Source of the DNA: an uncultured Bryobacterales bacterium | GTDB taxonomy: Bacteria; Acidobacteriota; Terriglobia; Bryobacterales; UBA6623 | Length of the DNA: 64,000 bases | Assembly (NCBI GenBank): GCA_951813065.1 | Contig: CATOTH010000009.1 | Location: 1 to 64,000 of the forward strand | Direction: 5' to 3' | Shown here: in pieces, positions 53,324 to 61,292 of the stretch | Position numbering within the stretch: the first letter of the stretch is position 1 | Layout: every line of letters starts with the position of its first letter | Made by a program: the position numbers and the translations under genes | The notes under the pieces: generated by a model | Database searches by the model: none | Seen by the model: only the letters and a program-made list of their open reading frames with translations | Told to the model about the DNA's origin: nothing

Positions 53324-53749
53324 ATGAAGAGGATTCTTCCAGCTTGCACGCTAGTTCTCGTCATGGCGGGTGCGGTCGGCGCCAACGATGACGGGGGGTT
53401 TGCCTACAAGAAAGCTGCTGCGGTCAACCACCTGATGGAATACATGGTCAAGCCGTCGATGGACACCGTGAAGGCCTATCGCGAAGCAGGGGGACCGTCA
53501 GGCAAGGAGGAGTGGCAGACGGCGTTCGGCGCGGTGTCGATGGTCGTGGAGGCGGCTCAGCTGACCTTGATGGATGGCCGCGTCAAGGACGATCCGTGGA
53601 AACAGGGGGCCGAAGAGGTCGTTGCGGCGGGACGCGACGCGATGCTGGGCGCTTACCGGATGGACACTGACGGGTATGCCAAGGCGCTCAAGGCAATGTC
53701 GGCAGGCTGCAAGACTTGCCACGATGTCCACAAGAAGAAGGACGAGTGA
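53324..53749 (+). CDS. periplasmic cytochrome c' -type haem protein
   Basis: A 141-residue exported protein with signal MKRILPACTLVLVMAGAVGA. Four helices follow, and the only haem motif CKTCH is at residues 129-133 near the C-terminus, the hallmark of class II cytochromes (c' and c556). The tail is lysine-rich (HKKKDE). Role in electron transfer or NO/peroxide handling is a family inference. ATG 53324 follows the probable -10 at 53253. Confidence 0.88.
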   Translation: MKRILPACTLVLVMAGAVGANDDGGFAYKKAAAVNHLMEYMVKPSMDTVKAYREAGGPSGKEEWQTAFGAVSMVVEAAQLTLMDGRVKDDPWKQGAEEVVAAGRDAMLGAYRMDTDGYAKALKAMSAGCKTCHDVHKKKDE

Positions 53750-53934
53750 TCTGCCGCCGTCCCTTCCGATTGGCCCAACCTGGATCTTGACCAGCCCGCG
53801 TTCCGCGAGGCATTCGTCGGTGCAGTCGGCCTGAATCCAATCGTCCGGAGGCATCCGGTCCCCAGACGTGGCGGTGTCAGCCGGGGTCGTCCGAACCAGC
53901 CGATCTCGAATGACTTCGGATAGCCCTGCCGGAG

Positions 53935-54192
53935 CTATTCGTAGTAAGCGGCGTTACGCTCGGTGAATGCGTCCCACTCTTCAGGGAGGTCTTCTTCGGC
54001 GAAGATCGCCGACACGGGGCAGACCGGAACGCACGCACCGCAGTCGATGCATTCTTCCGGATCGATGTAGAGCATTTCTTCCGTCTCGAAATCGTCTTCA
54101 TCGGCCTTTGGATGGATGCAATCCACCGGGCAGGCATCCACGCAGGCGGTGTCCTTGGTCCCAATGCACGGTTCCGCGATGATGTACGCCAT
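53935..54192 (-). CDS. seven-iron-type ferredoxin
   Basis: An 85-residue soluble ferredoxin. Cysteines 9, 17, 21 and 25 (CIGTKDTACVDACPVDC) and 48, 51, 54, 58 (CIDCGACVPVCP) fit one 3Fe-4S and one 4Fe-4S cluster in the 7Fe arrangement. The sequence is strongly acidic (DEDDFETEE). It donates electrons to unidentified partners. It is monocistronic between the cytochrome and the small exported protein, transcribed on the minus strand. Confidence 0.93.
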   Translation of the reverse strand: MAYIIAEPCIGTKDTACVDACPVDCIHPKADEDDFETEEMLYIDPEECIDCGACVPVCPVSAIFAEEDLPEEWDAFTERNAAYYE

Positions 54193-54367
54193 GTTTTCGA
54201 ACCTCTCCTCTTACTGAATTGAGCTACTTGCTGCGCTGAACTGCGCCGCCTACCCAGAATTCACTAGACTCAGGGCAGCGACCCCAGAAACCGAGTTTAC
54301 CATAGCCCGTGGCGAGCGAACACTGGACAGGCTCGATCTGATTTGAGCGTATCATGGGGACGGAACA

Positions 54368-54697
54368 ATGAAACACTGGTTAGTCTTTGTCGCCGTTGTC
54401 GTACTGTCTGTTCCTCTCGCGGGACAGGGCCCGGGCGACTCTCATTCGTCGGATCGCTTCGGTAGAAGTGCCTCCGATCGGATGCCTGATGGGAGTAGCC
54501 GCACGCTCTTGATTCTGAAGAAGGATGCCGAAAAGTCGAGTGAGGACATGGCTCGAGTTGTGGAACTTGCGACCCAATTGCAGGCGGACATCGAGAAAAA
54601 CGAGTCCCACATCGTGGACCTTGGTAGCGTTCGCAAGGCGGAAGAAATCATCAGGATCGTCAAGCGCGTGAAATCCCGGCTCAGCAAGTCCAACTAG
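54368..54697 (+). CDS. small secreted helical protein, unknown
   Basis: A 109-residue protein with signal peptide MKHWLVFVAVVVLSVPLAGQ, a polar linker and a helical tail rich in lysine and glutamate. No domain is recognised. It starts at ATG 54368 with GGGACGGAAC about 5-10 bases upstream. Function unknown; similar short exported helical proteins occur in Acidobacteriota genomes as lineage-specific genes, an inference. Confidence 0.65.
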   Translation: MKHWLVFVAVVVLSVPLAGQGPGDSHSSDRFGRSASDRMPDGSSRTLLILKKDAEKSSEDMARVVELATQLQADIEKNESHIVDLGSVRKAEEIIRIVKRVKSRLSKSN

Positions 54698-54927
54698 CCT
54701 GTCGCCAGCATCAACCGCGGCTGCGCGGAGGAGGCTCTCGATTCCTCCGCACCGCCAGGAAGCCGGTTCGGTGAGCATCGCGGAAGCTAAGGCATTGACT
54801 GGGTCATACACGATCAGAGCGCGTCGTGATGTCGAGTCACGGAACGTCGATTCTCCGGGATGTGCGATCAGTGCAATGACAGTGCGCCTCGCTATTGTCC
54901 GGACGCGATACCCTTAACCTCGGCGGC

Positions 54928-56649
54928 ATGGCGACATTCGATCAATCGCGACGTAGTCTCCTCAAGACGGCGGTCGTGACGGGAGCATCGGCCGCAATCG
55001 TCGGTCAGGCAGCTCCCAAGCGCACGGTAGTGCTGACATTCGACGACGCTGTCAAATCGCATCGGCAGTTTGTCGCGCCATTCCTCGCGGAGATCGGCTT
55101 CGGGGCCACATTCTTCGTGACGCATCGCTGGATGGATGATCGCCAGAACTTCATGTCCTGGGAGGAGATCGCCGAGATTGCGGACATGGGGTTTGAGATC
55201 GGGAACCACTCTTGGTCTCACTCCAATTTCGCGAGTCCCAAGAACGCGGCTCGCATGGAGGGCGAATTGGCGCTCGTCGAGAATGCGCTTGCGAAGGTCG
55301 GAGTCGAAAAGCCGATCAGTTTCGCATGGTGTGGAAACCACTTCGGCCCCGAGGCGCTCAAGAAGCTGCGCAGCCTCGGGTATCGGTTTGCCAGGCGTGG
55401 GCTCTCACCGGAACTGGACAACAGGGCGCTTTCCCCTGGTCCTGCTTATGATCCGCGGAAGCACGACCGCTTACTCATTCCTTCGACGGGCAACTCGATG
55501 CCAGATGGGTCGCTTGAGCTCTTCCGTCGCTTCCTCGATCGTGCGAGCGATGGGATCGTGGTTCTGCAGTTTCATGGTGTGCCTGATGTTACACACCCAT
55601 GGGTTCACACTCCGCCGGAACTATTCCGGGCATACATGGATGAACTGAACGACCAGGGATTCGAAGTTGTTCCCCTCCGCGATCTAGAGGGCCGGATCCC
55701 ATCTGGAGTTGTCCGCGACCCGAACGTGACTCTGCGCAATCCAGAAGTACTTGAGGATCAACTCGAGCGACCTGTCGAGTTGGTTCAAACCCGAGCCGAG
55801 ATTGCGCGGTGGACGCGCACCATGGCTCGACACCGCTACACGGCTGGTGAAGCGGCTCTGGTTGCGGGATTCTCCGACGACGAGAAGGTCCGATACGACC
55901 GGGGCCTCGGAAACAGGCCTGCTCGACCTACCGACCGCGTGGAAGTCCTCCCATATCCCGGCGGACGCCATCCACGCGCAGGATTCCTGGAGGGTGCCAT
56001 CGATCCGCTGCGAGGAACCAAGGCGAGCGTATTTCTGCCTTGGGATCCGAGCAGTTACGTTGTCGTCGACCTTCCGGAATTGATCACCTCCGACAAGGGC
56101 CATCTCTTCTTGGCTCATACACACGTGCCGACGATCTGGAACGACCGCAATATGTGGCTTGACAATGTCGACTGGAGACTGGCGCCGGGAGGGGGCTTGG
56201 AATTGGAATGGGAACTTCCGAATGGCATCGTGTTCGGGTCATCATTGCACCCGAACGAACAATCGGTCGATCTCGGCCTTTGGTTACGGAATGGCCTCGA
56301 CTTGAGGTTGACCGGACTGCGAACCCAAATCTGCATCATGCTGAAGGCTGCGTCCGGCTTCGACGCGCAAACGCGGGCGAACAAGCGGTTCCAGCCTCCC
56401 GTTGCTGTTGTGCACTCGGAAGACAAGCGGCGTTGGATCCTGACGGCCTGGGAACGCTCCGGGCGCTGCTGGGGGAACGCTCGCTGCCCCTGCGTTCATT
56501 CCGATCCAGTGTTTCCTGATTGCGAGCCCCTGGAGACTGTCCACCTCCGAGGACGCCTTTGGTTCTATGAAGGGGCCGCTGTTGACGAGGAGATCGACAA
56601 AGGAAACCGCAGGTTTGAGGCATTGGCCAGTCCCGCCCCCCGAGGCTGA
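54928..56649 (+). CDS. Tat-exported polysaccharide deacetylase with unassigned C-terminal domain
   Basis: A 573-residue protein. SRRSLLKT near the N-terminus is a twin-arginine-like motif ahead of the hydrophobic AVVTGASAAIVGQA. Residues about 31-270 form a NodB/CE4 deacetylase: VVLTFDDAV (Asp39, Asp40), GFEIGNHSWSHSNF (His94, His98) and VVLQFHGVPD. From about 290 to the end comes a second region with LFLAHTHVPTIW, LELEWELPNGIVFGSSL and LRGRLWFYEG; it looks like a beta-sandwich with a cysteine cluster (CWGNARCPCVHSDPVFPDC) that I cannot assign. Metal-dependent deacetylation of a GlcNAc- or acetyl-bearing polymer is inferred. ATG 54928 is preferred over an in-frame codon at 54895. Confidence 0.88.
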   Translation: MATFDQSRRSLLKTAVVTGASAAIVGQAAPKRTVVLTFDDAVKSHRQFVAPFLAEIGFGATFFVTHRWMDDRQNFMSWEEIAEIADMGFEIGNHSWSHSNFASPKNAARMEGELALVENALAKVGVEKPISFAWCGNHFGPEALKKLRSLGYRFARRGLSPELDNRALSPGPAYDPRKHDRLLIPSTGNSMPDGSLELFRRFLDRASDGIVVLQFHGVPDVTHPWVHTPPELFRAYMDELNDQGFEVVPLRDLEGRIPSGVVRDPNVTLRNPEVLEDQLERPVELVQTRAEIARWTRTMARHRYTAGEAALVAGFSDDEKVRYDRGLGNRPARPTDRVEVLPYPGGRHPRAGFLEGAIDPLRGTKASVFLPWDPSSYVVVDLPELITSDKGHLFLAHTHVPTIWNDRNMWLDNVDWRLAPGGGLELEWELPNGIVFGSSLHPNEQSVDLGLWLRNGLDLRLTGLRTQICIMLKAASGFDAQTRANKRFQPPVAVVHSEDKRRWILTAWERSGRCWGNARCPCVHSDPVFPDCEPLETVHLRGRLWFYEGAAVDEEIDKGNRRFEALASPAPRG

Positions 56650-57259
56650 GATCCGATGACGTCAAACGTTGCGGTATAGGCCGCCGCCGAGTCCGCGAAT
56701 CACGGACCGCCGGTCTTCGTCTCCGGATGAGACAGGGCCAGCCCCGCCGGCGACCCAGCGGTTCAAATTCACCGTGGCCGGAGATGGTTGTTTCCAACTC
56801 TTGCCGACTGACTCTTGGACGCCCAACTCCGAACCGCCAAGCCTGCCCAGGCCGGCCCATCCCCAGAGTTCAATTCCATGGCCGATTCCCGGCGCGCAGG
56901 GGCTTGGTGACCATTGCGGGTACACTCTTCTCCCAGCCCTCGCGCAACCTGCGTGGGCCAAAACTCCCTTCGCCGTTGACCGAGGCCGTCGCGAGGTACG
57001 CAACGGCGACCTGGAAAGAGGTTGCCTCCACTTGCCCTCGCGACGCGAGAGTCAATTGTGCTGACGCTGACGATCCGACCAAACGTCAGCGTCACGAATC
57101 CGTCCTGCCAGGCCGGTTCCTCGATGCCAGCGCCGCTTGACGGCAGCGTTTCTCAAGCGCCGAGAGCCGGAATGTCCGGCCGTTCGGAGGCACAAGCGAG
57201 ACAGTGGGTATCAATCAAGCGGAATCGAACTCAAGGCACGGCAACCCGCCCCAGATTCC
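56650..57259. other. 610-bp interval without a recognised gene
   Basis: Overlapping open readings exist on both strands. A minus-strand stretch contains strand-like fragments (FQVAVAYLATASVNGEG) that could be a decayed secreted protein, but no intact frame, start or motif supports a gene. Nothing else is recognised. Confidence 0.45.
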
Positions 57260-57586
57260 TCAGCCCTTGAGTTTGTTCAGTGTCGACATTGCGAATATGG
57301 CGATCACACCCGCAAAGAGAACGGTGCTGCCGTGTCCGACGATGGCGCCCAGTTGTCCGCCAATCCCTGGTACGGAGTTGAGCACGTCTGAGCCCGCCGC
57401 GAGGCCGACAGCAACCGCGGTGACCCCAAACGAGGTGGTGTCCTCAACTGCCATTGCACCGTACAGCAAGCCCAGCACAACGAGTGCCAGCGACAGCATG
57501 CCTCCAGCTCCAGCGTCGACATCGGGCGCTACGCCCATTACAATCGCCAATAACGTGGCGAGACCAACAAGGATTCTGTTTGTCAT
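57260..57586 (-). CDS. small hydrophobic membrane protein, unknown
   Basis: A 108-residue protein with three or four membrane helices (ILVGLATLLAIVMGVA, MLSLALVVLGLLYGAMAV, TSFGVTAVAVGLAAG, STVLFAGVIAIFAMSTL) ending NKLKG. Family not recognised. The start ATG 57586 is preceded by AGGAGG at 6 bases, the strongest ribosome binding site seen in the window. Two unusual sequence elements lie upstream (see the entries near 57.7 kb). Flanked by long non-coding intervals on both sides, it forms an isolated unit. Confidence 0.75.
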   Translation of the reverse strand: MTNRILVGLATLLAIVMGVAPDVDAGAGGMLSLALVVLGLLYGAMAVEDTTSFGVTAVAVGLAAGSDVLNSVPGIGGQLGAIVGHGSTVLFAGVIAIFAMSTLNKLKG

Positions 57587-57718
57587 TTGATCCTCCTAGA
57601 ATCGGTTGTGAGTCGAAGGGTGTGTCATCAGCCTCCGTCGATAGATTTCGAAAAGCTGGCACACCGCGTGGAAGAGTACCACTTTCAAATGTGGAATCTG
57701 GGATAAATTTATGAGTTT

Positions 57719-57732
57719 TGGAATTTTTTCCA
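57719..57732. promoter_or_regulatory. AT-rich inverted repeat TGGAA-TTTT-TTCCA
   Basis: A perfect 5-bp inverted repeat with a 4-base spacer in the AT-rich stretch upstream of the small membrane protein gene; a possible operator. Confidence 0.35.
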
Positions 57733-57761
57733 CCAAATATGGAGTGTGCACGCATCTTTTC

Positions 57762-57779
57762 CCGGACAATCCGGACAAA
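57762..57779. repeat. tandem direct repeat CCGGACAAT / CCGGACAAA
   Basis: Two adjacent 9-base copies differing only in the last base lie 30 bases from the inverted repeat; a possible regulator binding site. Confidence 0.35.
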
Positions 57780-58124
57780 TTGTGGAACCGGTTGCGGATG
57801 CTCGAGTGAGGGGATCCCGAACTTTTCTTCAAGTCGCGGACCGATGACATCTGGGTGATGACTCTATTTATTGGATCGGGCCGCTACATTCTTGTCTAAG
57901 TCCGTTTAAATCGAATTGCTGCAGTATGTTCGCGACACTCAGCGGACGACCTGCTACAGAATCCACAGAAACGGTTTTGTCCAGCCCCACAACCTCTTCT
58001 CTCATCGCGGTAGTCTTGGGTATCGCTCGTAGATCCATGACGGGGAGCGCCGCGAATCGATGGTGTTTCGCCCAAATGCGTTCCTCTCCGCTCTCCAGAA
58101 CCTCTCTCGTTCAACGGTGACATC

Positions 58125-59411
58125 TTGCGAAACCTGATTTCAGCTGAGGCCCGCTCGCGCTTCCTCGTCATGGTTGCGCTGGTGTTCTCAGGGGAAATGA
58201 TTTTCAGCCTGCCATACCACTTACTGCGCTATTTTCGGCCGACTGTGCTGGGAGTCTTCGAATTTTCCAACGCTGATCTTGGCGACGTTTTCGCGCCTTA
58301 TGGCGTCACCGCGATGCTCGCGTATTTCCCAGGCGGCGTCTTGGCTGATCGCTTTTCTACACGCAAGCTGATGTGCGTCTCGCTGCTGATGACCGCCGCG
58401 GGTGGGTTTTACATGATGACCCTCCCCGGCATGCTCGGCATGTCGTTCTTGTTTGCCTTCTGGGGCGTCACTACCATTCTCACGTTCTGGTGCGCCCTGA
58501 TTCGTGCAACGCGGTCTTGGGGAGGCCGGTTTGCCCAGGGTCGCGGATTCGGACTGCTTGACGGCGGTCGCGGTCTTGCCGGGGCGTCGTTCGCAAGCGT
58601 GGGTGTCTTGGTGTTCAGCGCCGAAATTGGCCCCGACCCCTCGCTCGCCACCGCCGCGGAGCGAGCGACCGCCCTGCAGATGGTCATCCTCTACTACACC
58701 CTCGTGACACTGGCCGCCGGGATTGCTGTCTGGTGGTGGATTTCCGATGACGTGCCGCACGAACGCGTTCGCTCTTCCAGCGCATGGTCGGACGTCAGGG
58801 CCGTGCTTGGAACTCGCTCGGTTTGGCTGCAGGCGGTCATCGTTGTATGTGCTTATTCCGGGTACAAGGCACTCGACAACTATTCGCTCTACGCCTACGA
58901 CGTGCTCGGAATGAACGAGACCGAAGCTGCCGCCTTCACCGCGACATTCGTCTATACCCGTCCCATTGCTGCGATTCTCGCCGGGTTGGCGGGAGACCGA
59001 TTCGGAGTTGCCCGAATGACAATAGTGGTGTTTGGGCTCCTCGCCGCGTGCTGGGCTCTGCTGTCGACTCCGGCGGCAAGTCCCGACCTGTTGATGATGC
59101 TATACGTGAACCTGCTGATCACGATTCTCGGTGTGTATGCGTTGCGGGGATTGTATTTTGCCCTGCTGGAGCAGGCTCGAGTTCCACTTCCGCTGACGGG
59201 CGCTGCAGTTGGATTGATTTCGGTGCTTGGCTATTTGCCGGACATCTTCTTCTCCCCGATTGCAGGTCGTCTGCTGGATGCGACGCCCGGCGTAGGAGGG
59301 CACCAGAACTGCTTCGCCATGATGGCTTGCATTGCGGCTGTCGGACTGATGGTCGCCACCGTGCTCAATCGCGAGACCGGTCGACAACCCGATCCCGCCG
59401 TCTCCGCGTAG
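58125..59411 (+). CDS. MFS transporter
   Basis: A 428-residue protein with about 12 membrane helices. GGVLADRFSTRKLMCVSL gives the loop 2-3 motif, and FVYTRPIAAILAGLAGDRFGVARM the equivalent in the second half, as in sugar phosphate/organic anion-type permeases. LEQARVPLPLTGAAVGLISVLGYLPDIFFSPIAGRLLD resembles members annotated as nitrate/nitrite or sugar transporters; the substrate is not determinable. The TTG start 58125 lies next to ACGGTGACATC; no strong ribosome binding site is seen. Confidence 0.85.
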   Translation: MRNLISAEARSRFLVMVALVFSGEMIFSLPYHLLRYFRPTVLGVFEFSNADLGDVFAPYGVTAMLAYFPGGVLADRFSTRKLMCVSLLMTAAGGFYMMTLPGMLGMSFLFAFWGVTTILTFWCALIRATRSWGGRFAQGRGFGLLDGGRGLAGASFASVGVLVFSAEIGPDPSLATAAERATALQMVILYYTLVTLAAGIAVWWWISDDVPHERVRSSSAWSDVRAVLGTRSVWLQAVIVVCAYSGYKALDNYSLYAYDVLGMNETEAAAFTATFVYTRPIAAILAGLAGDRFGVARMTIVVFGLLAACWALLSTPAASPDLLMMLYVNLLITILGVYALRGLYFALLEQARVPLPLTGAAVGLISVLGYLPDIFFSPIAGRLLDATPGVGGHQNCFAMMACIAAVGLMVATVLNRETGRQPDPAVSA

Positions 59412-59724
59412 ACTCCAACCGAGCCGGATCCTAAGGCTGCGTCCCCACGCTCCGAGAATCTGGATGGGCGCGGAACCTGCGCAGCCTGTGCCTGGCGACG
59501 GCACTCAATCCGGGTGGAAGCCGGCGACTGCCCGCCAGGTCGGTTTCAGCTGGATCGGCGCTCAGCGGTGGCAGCTATTTCACGTTGGCTGCTCTTGACG
59601 CCGGGGCACTGCGCCTGACGGGAGGGATTGTGCCTCGGGTCCGCTTCGCCAGCGACCTGGGAATGCCGTACTAACATTGGACTTAGACGGGTCTGTTCCG
59701 CGCGACACGTTCCGCAAGCACTCC
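59412..59724. other. intergenic region, possible degraded coding sequence
   Basis: About 313 bases after the MFS gene. One plus-strand frame reads ALNPGGSRRLPARSVSAGS and then SGGSYFTLAALDAGALRLTGG before a TAA near 59674, which looks protein-like but has no start, family or ribosome binding site. It may be a decayed gene tail. Confidence 0.35.
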
Positions 59725-61071
59725 ATGCGACTCAACGCCCCCCGTAGCCTCGTGCCCATTGTCGGGCTCCTGTCGATGATCGGCTGTGCGCACGACGAAG
59801 TCGAATTGATATCGACCGGTCCCCTTGATGACCTAGCGAGAATCCCGCAAGACGCGTTACTGTTCGCGAAGTCCGGAGCGACACCAGTTCAGGAGGCCGA
59901 CGGAAGTCGGCTAGCCAACTTTGAGGAGTATTGGTACGGCCCTTGGGAGCAAACCGAGCCTGGGGTTTGCACGCCAGAGGAGTTCAGTTGGGCGGCGAGG
60001 TCGTTTTCGGAAAAAGCGGTCTTCGGGCCCAACATGCTGGAAATCTCGGCATCCCGCGTTGAAGCTGTCACCGCGAACGCACGACTCAGCACGTATCCCA
60101 GTCGCTCCTCTCGCGGGATCACGGTCAGAAACACTGCGATGCGCGCACTTCCCTCCGCCGATCCGTTCTACTATGACTTCCGGGATGCGGGCGAAGGGTA
60201 TCCATTCGACTACAACCAGAATTCGGCGGTGTGGGCTGGGACGCCCTTGTATATTTCGCACACCTCAAGGGACGGGCGGTTCCTTGCTGCCGAATCACCG
60301 TACACGTGCGGGTGGATCGATGCTCGAGACATCGCGTTTGTCGATCCGGGGTTCGTGGAGGATTTCCGTTCCAAGAGTTTGACCGCTGTACTGCGAGACC
60401 GGATACCCATCAACAGCGACGAGACTGGCTTCTTGTTCCAAGGGCGGATCGGAATGCTGTTGCCGCTGGCGTCGCACGCAGGATCCGAGATGCATCTACT
60501 AGCTCCCGTCGCGGATGAGGGCCGGCGTGCGTTGTTGTTGGAGGCGCGTATTCCGGAACGCGACGCTGCTGGAGTCCCCCTACCCTTCTCTGACGATCAA
60601 ATCGCCATGCTGATCAACGAGATCATCGGGCAGCCCTACGGTTGGGGCGGGCTGGGAGGCCACCGCGACTGCTCGTCAACTCTCTTGGATATTTTCCTCC
60701 CAGTCGCTCTACCGCTCCCTCGGAATTCAGGGAAACAGGCAGGTGCAGGAAAGGTTGAGCTGATTGAGCAACTGTCAGTCGCTGAGAAGCGAGAGCGCAT
60801 CCTCGCCGAGGCCATTCCCTTTCGCACAACCCTGAACATGGCTGGGCATATCATGCTCTATTTGGGAGAGTTTGAGGGAGCCCCCGTGGCATTTCACACG
60901 ATTTGGGGACTCAGGACAGAGTCCGCCGACGGGTCCAGTTCCGGCCGATACCTCATTGGAAGATCGGTCATTACCGGTCTGTCTCCCGGACTTGAAATCA
61001 GCACGCTGTCGCGCAGTCGGGGTGATCTCCTGAGTCGGATCACTTCGTTCACTGTTCTGGACGAGCTGTAG
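59725..61071 (+). CDS. NlpC/P60 peptidase lipoprotein with SH3-like domains
   Basis: A 448-residue lipoprotein: signal ending LLSMIGC, then an N-terminal stabilising region and SH3b-like segments (SNTAMRALPSADP, NQNSAVWAGTPLYI, CGWIDARDIAFVD) and a catalytic domain at about 290-400. QPYGWGGLGGHRDCSSTLLDIF holds the nucleophile Cys316 and MAGHIMLYLGEF the histidine at 375, as in NlpC/P60 proteins that cleave D-Glu-meso-DAP bonds in murein peptides. ATG 59725 is preferred to an in-frame upstream codon because the signal peptide starts here. Confidence 0.9.
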   Translation: MRLNAPRSLVPIVGLLSMIGCAHDEVELISTGPLDDLARIPQDALLFAKSGATPVQEADGSRLANFEEYWYGPWEQTEPGVCTPEEFSWAARSFSEKAVFGPNMLEISASRVEAVTANARLSTYPSRSSRGITVRNTAMRALPSADPFYYDFRDAGEGYPFDYNQNSAVWAGTPLYISHTSRDGRFLAAESPYTCGWIDARDIAFVDPGFVEDFRSKSLTAVLRDRIPINSDETGFLFQGRIGMLLPLASHAGSEMHLLAPVADEGRRALLLEARIPERDAAGVPLPFSDDQIAMLINEIIGQPYGWGGLGGHRDCSSTLLDIFLPVALPLPRNSGKQAGAGKVELIEQLSVAEKRERILAEAIPFRTTLNMAGHIMLYLGEFEGAPVAFHTIWGLRTESADGSSSGRYLIGRSVITGLSPGLEISTLSRSRGDLLSRITSFTVLDEL

Positions 61072-61292
61072 ATGCTGGCGCGAAGGGTCTGGGGGATCGG
61101 TCGAGTCCTTGCTCATTCAGGAAGCGCAATCCCGTGCGAGTATGCTAGTCTCCAAATCGGATGATTGCTGCGTTGTCGTGGGTCGGTCGATTGGACGGCG
61201 CGACCGACAACCCCGGATGGAGCGGCAAAGGCAGGGTCGGCGTGCGACGCGCTGAAGCGAGGCCGGGAGAGGAGTTCTTGGACACGGTGGTG

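Larger units (their letters stand above)
57587..58124. other. AT-rich non-coding interval
   Basis: About 540 bases between the small membrane protein and the MFS gene. The part from about 57680 to 57790 is much richer in A and T than the rest of the window and is a good place for promoters and protein binding. No gene is recognised. Confidence 0.5.

Noticed and set aside
53881..53934. Possible small gene between the cytochrome c and the ferredoxin
   Set aside because: Frames are short and lack starts with ribosome binding sites.
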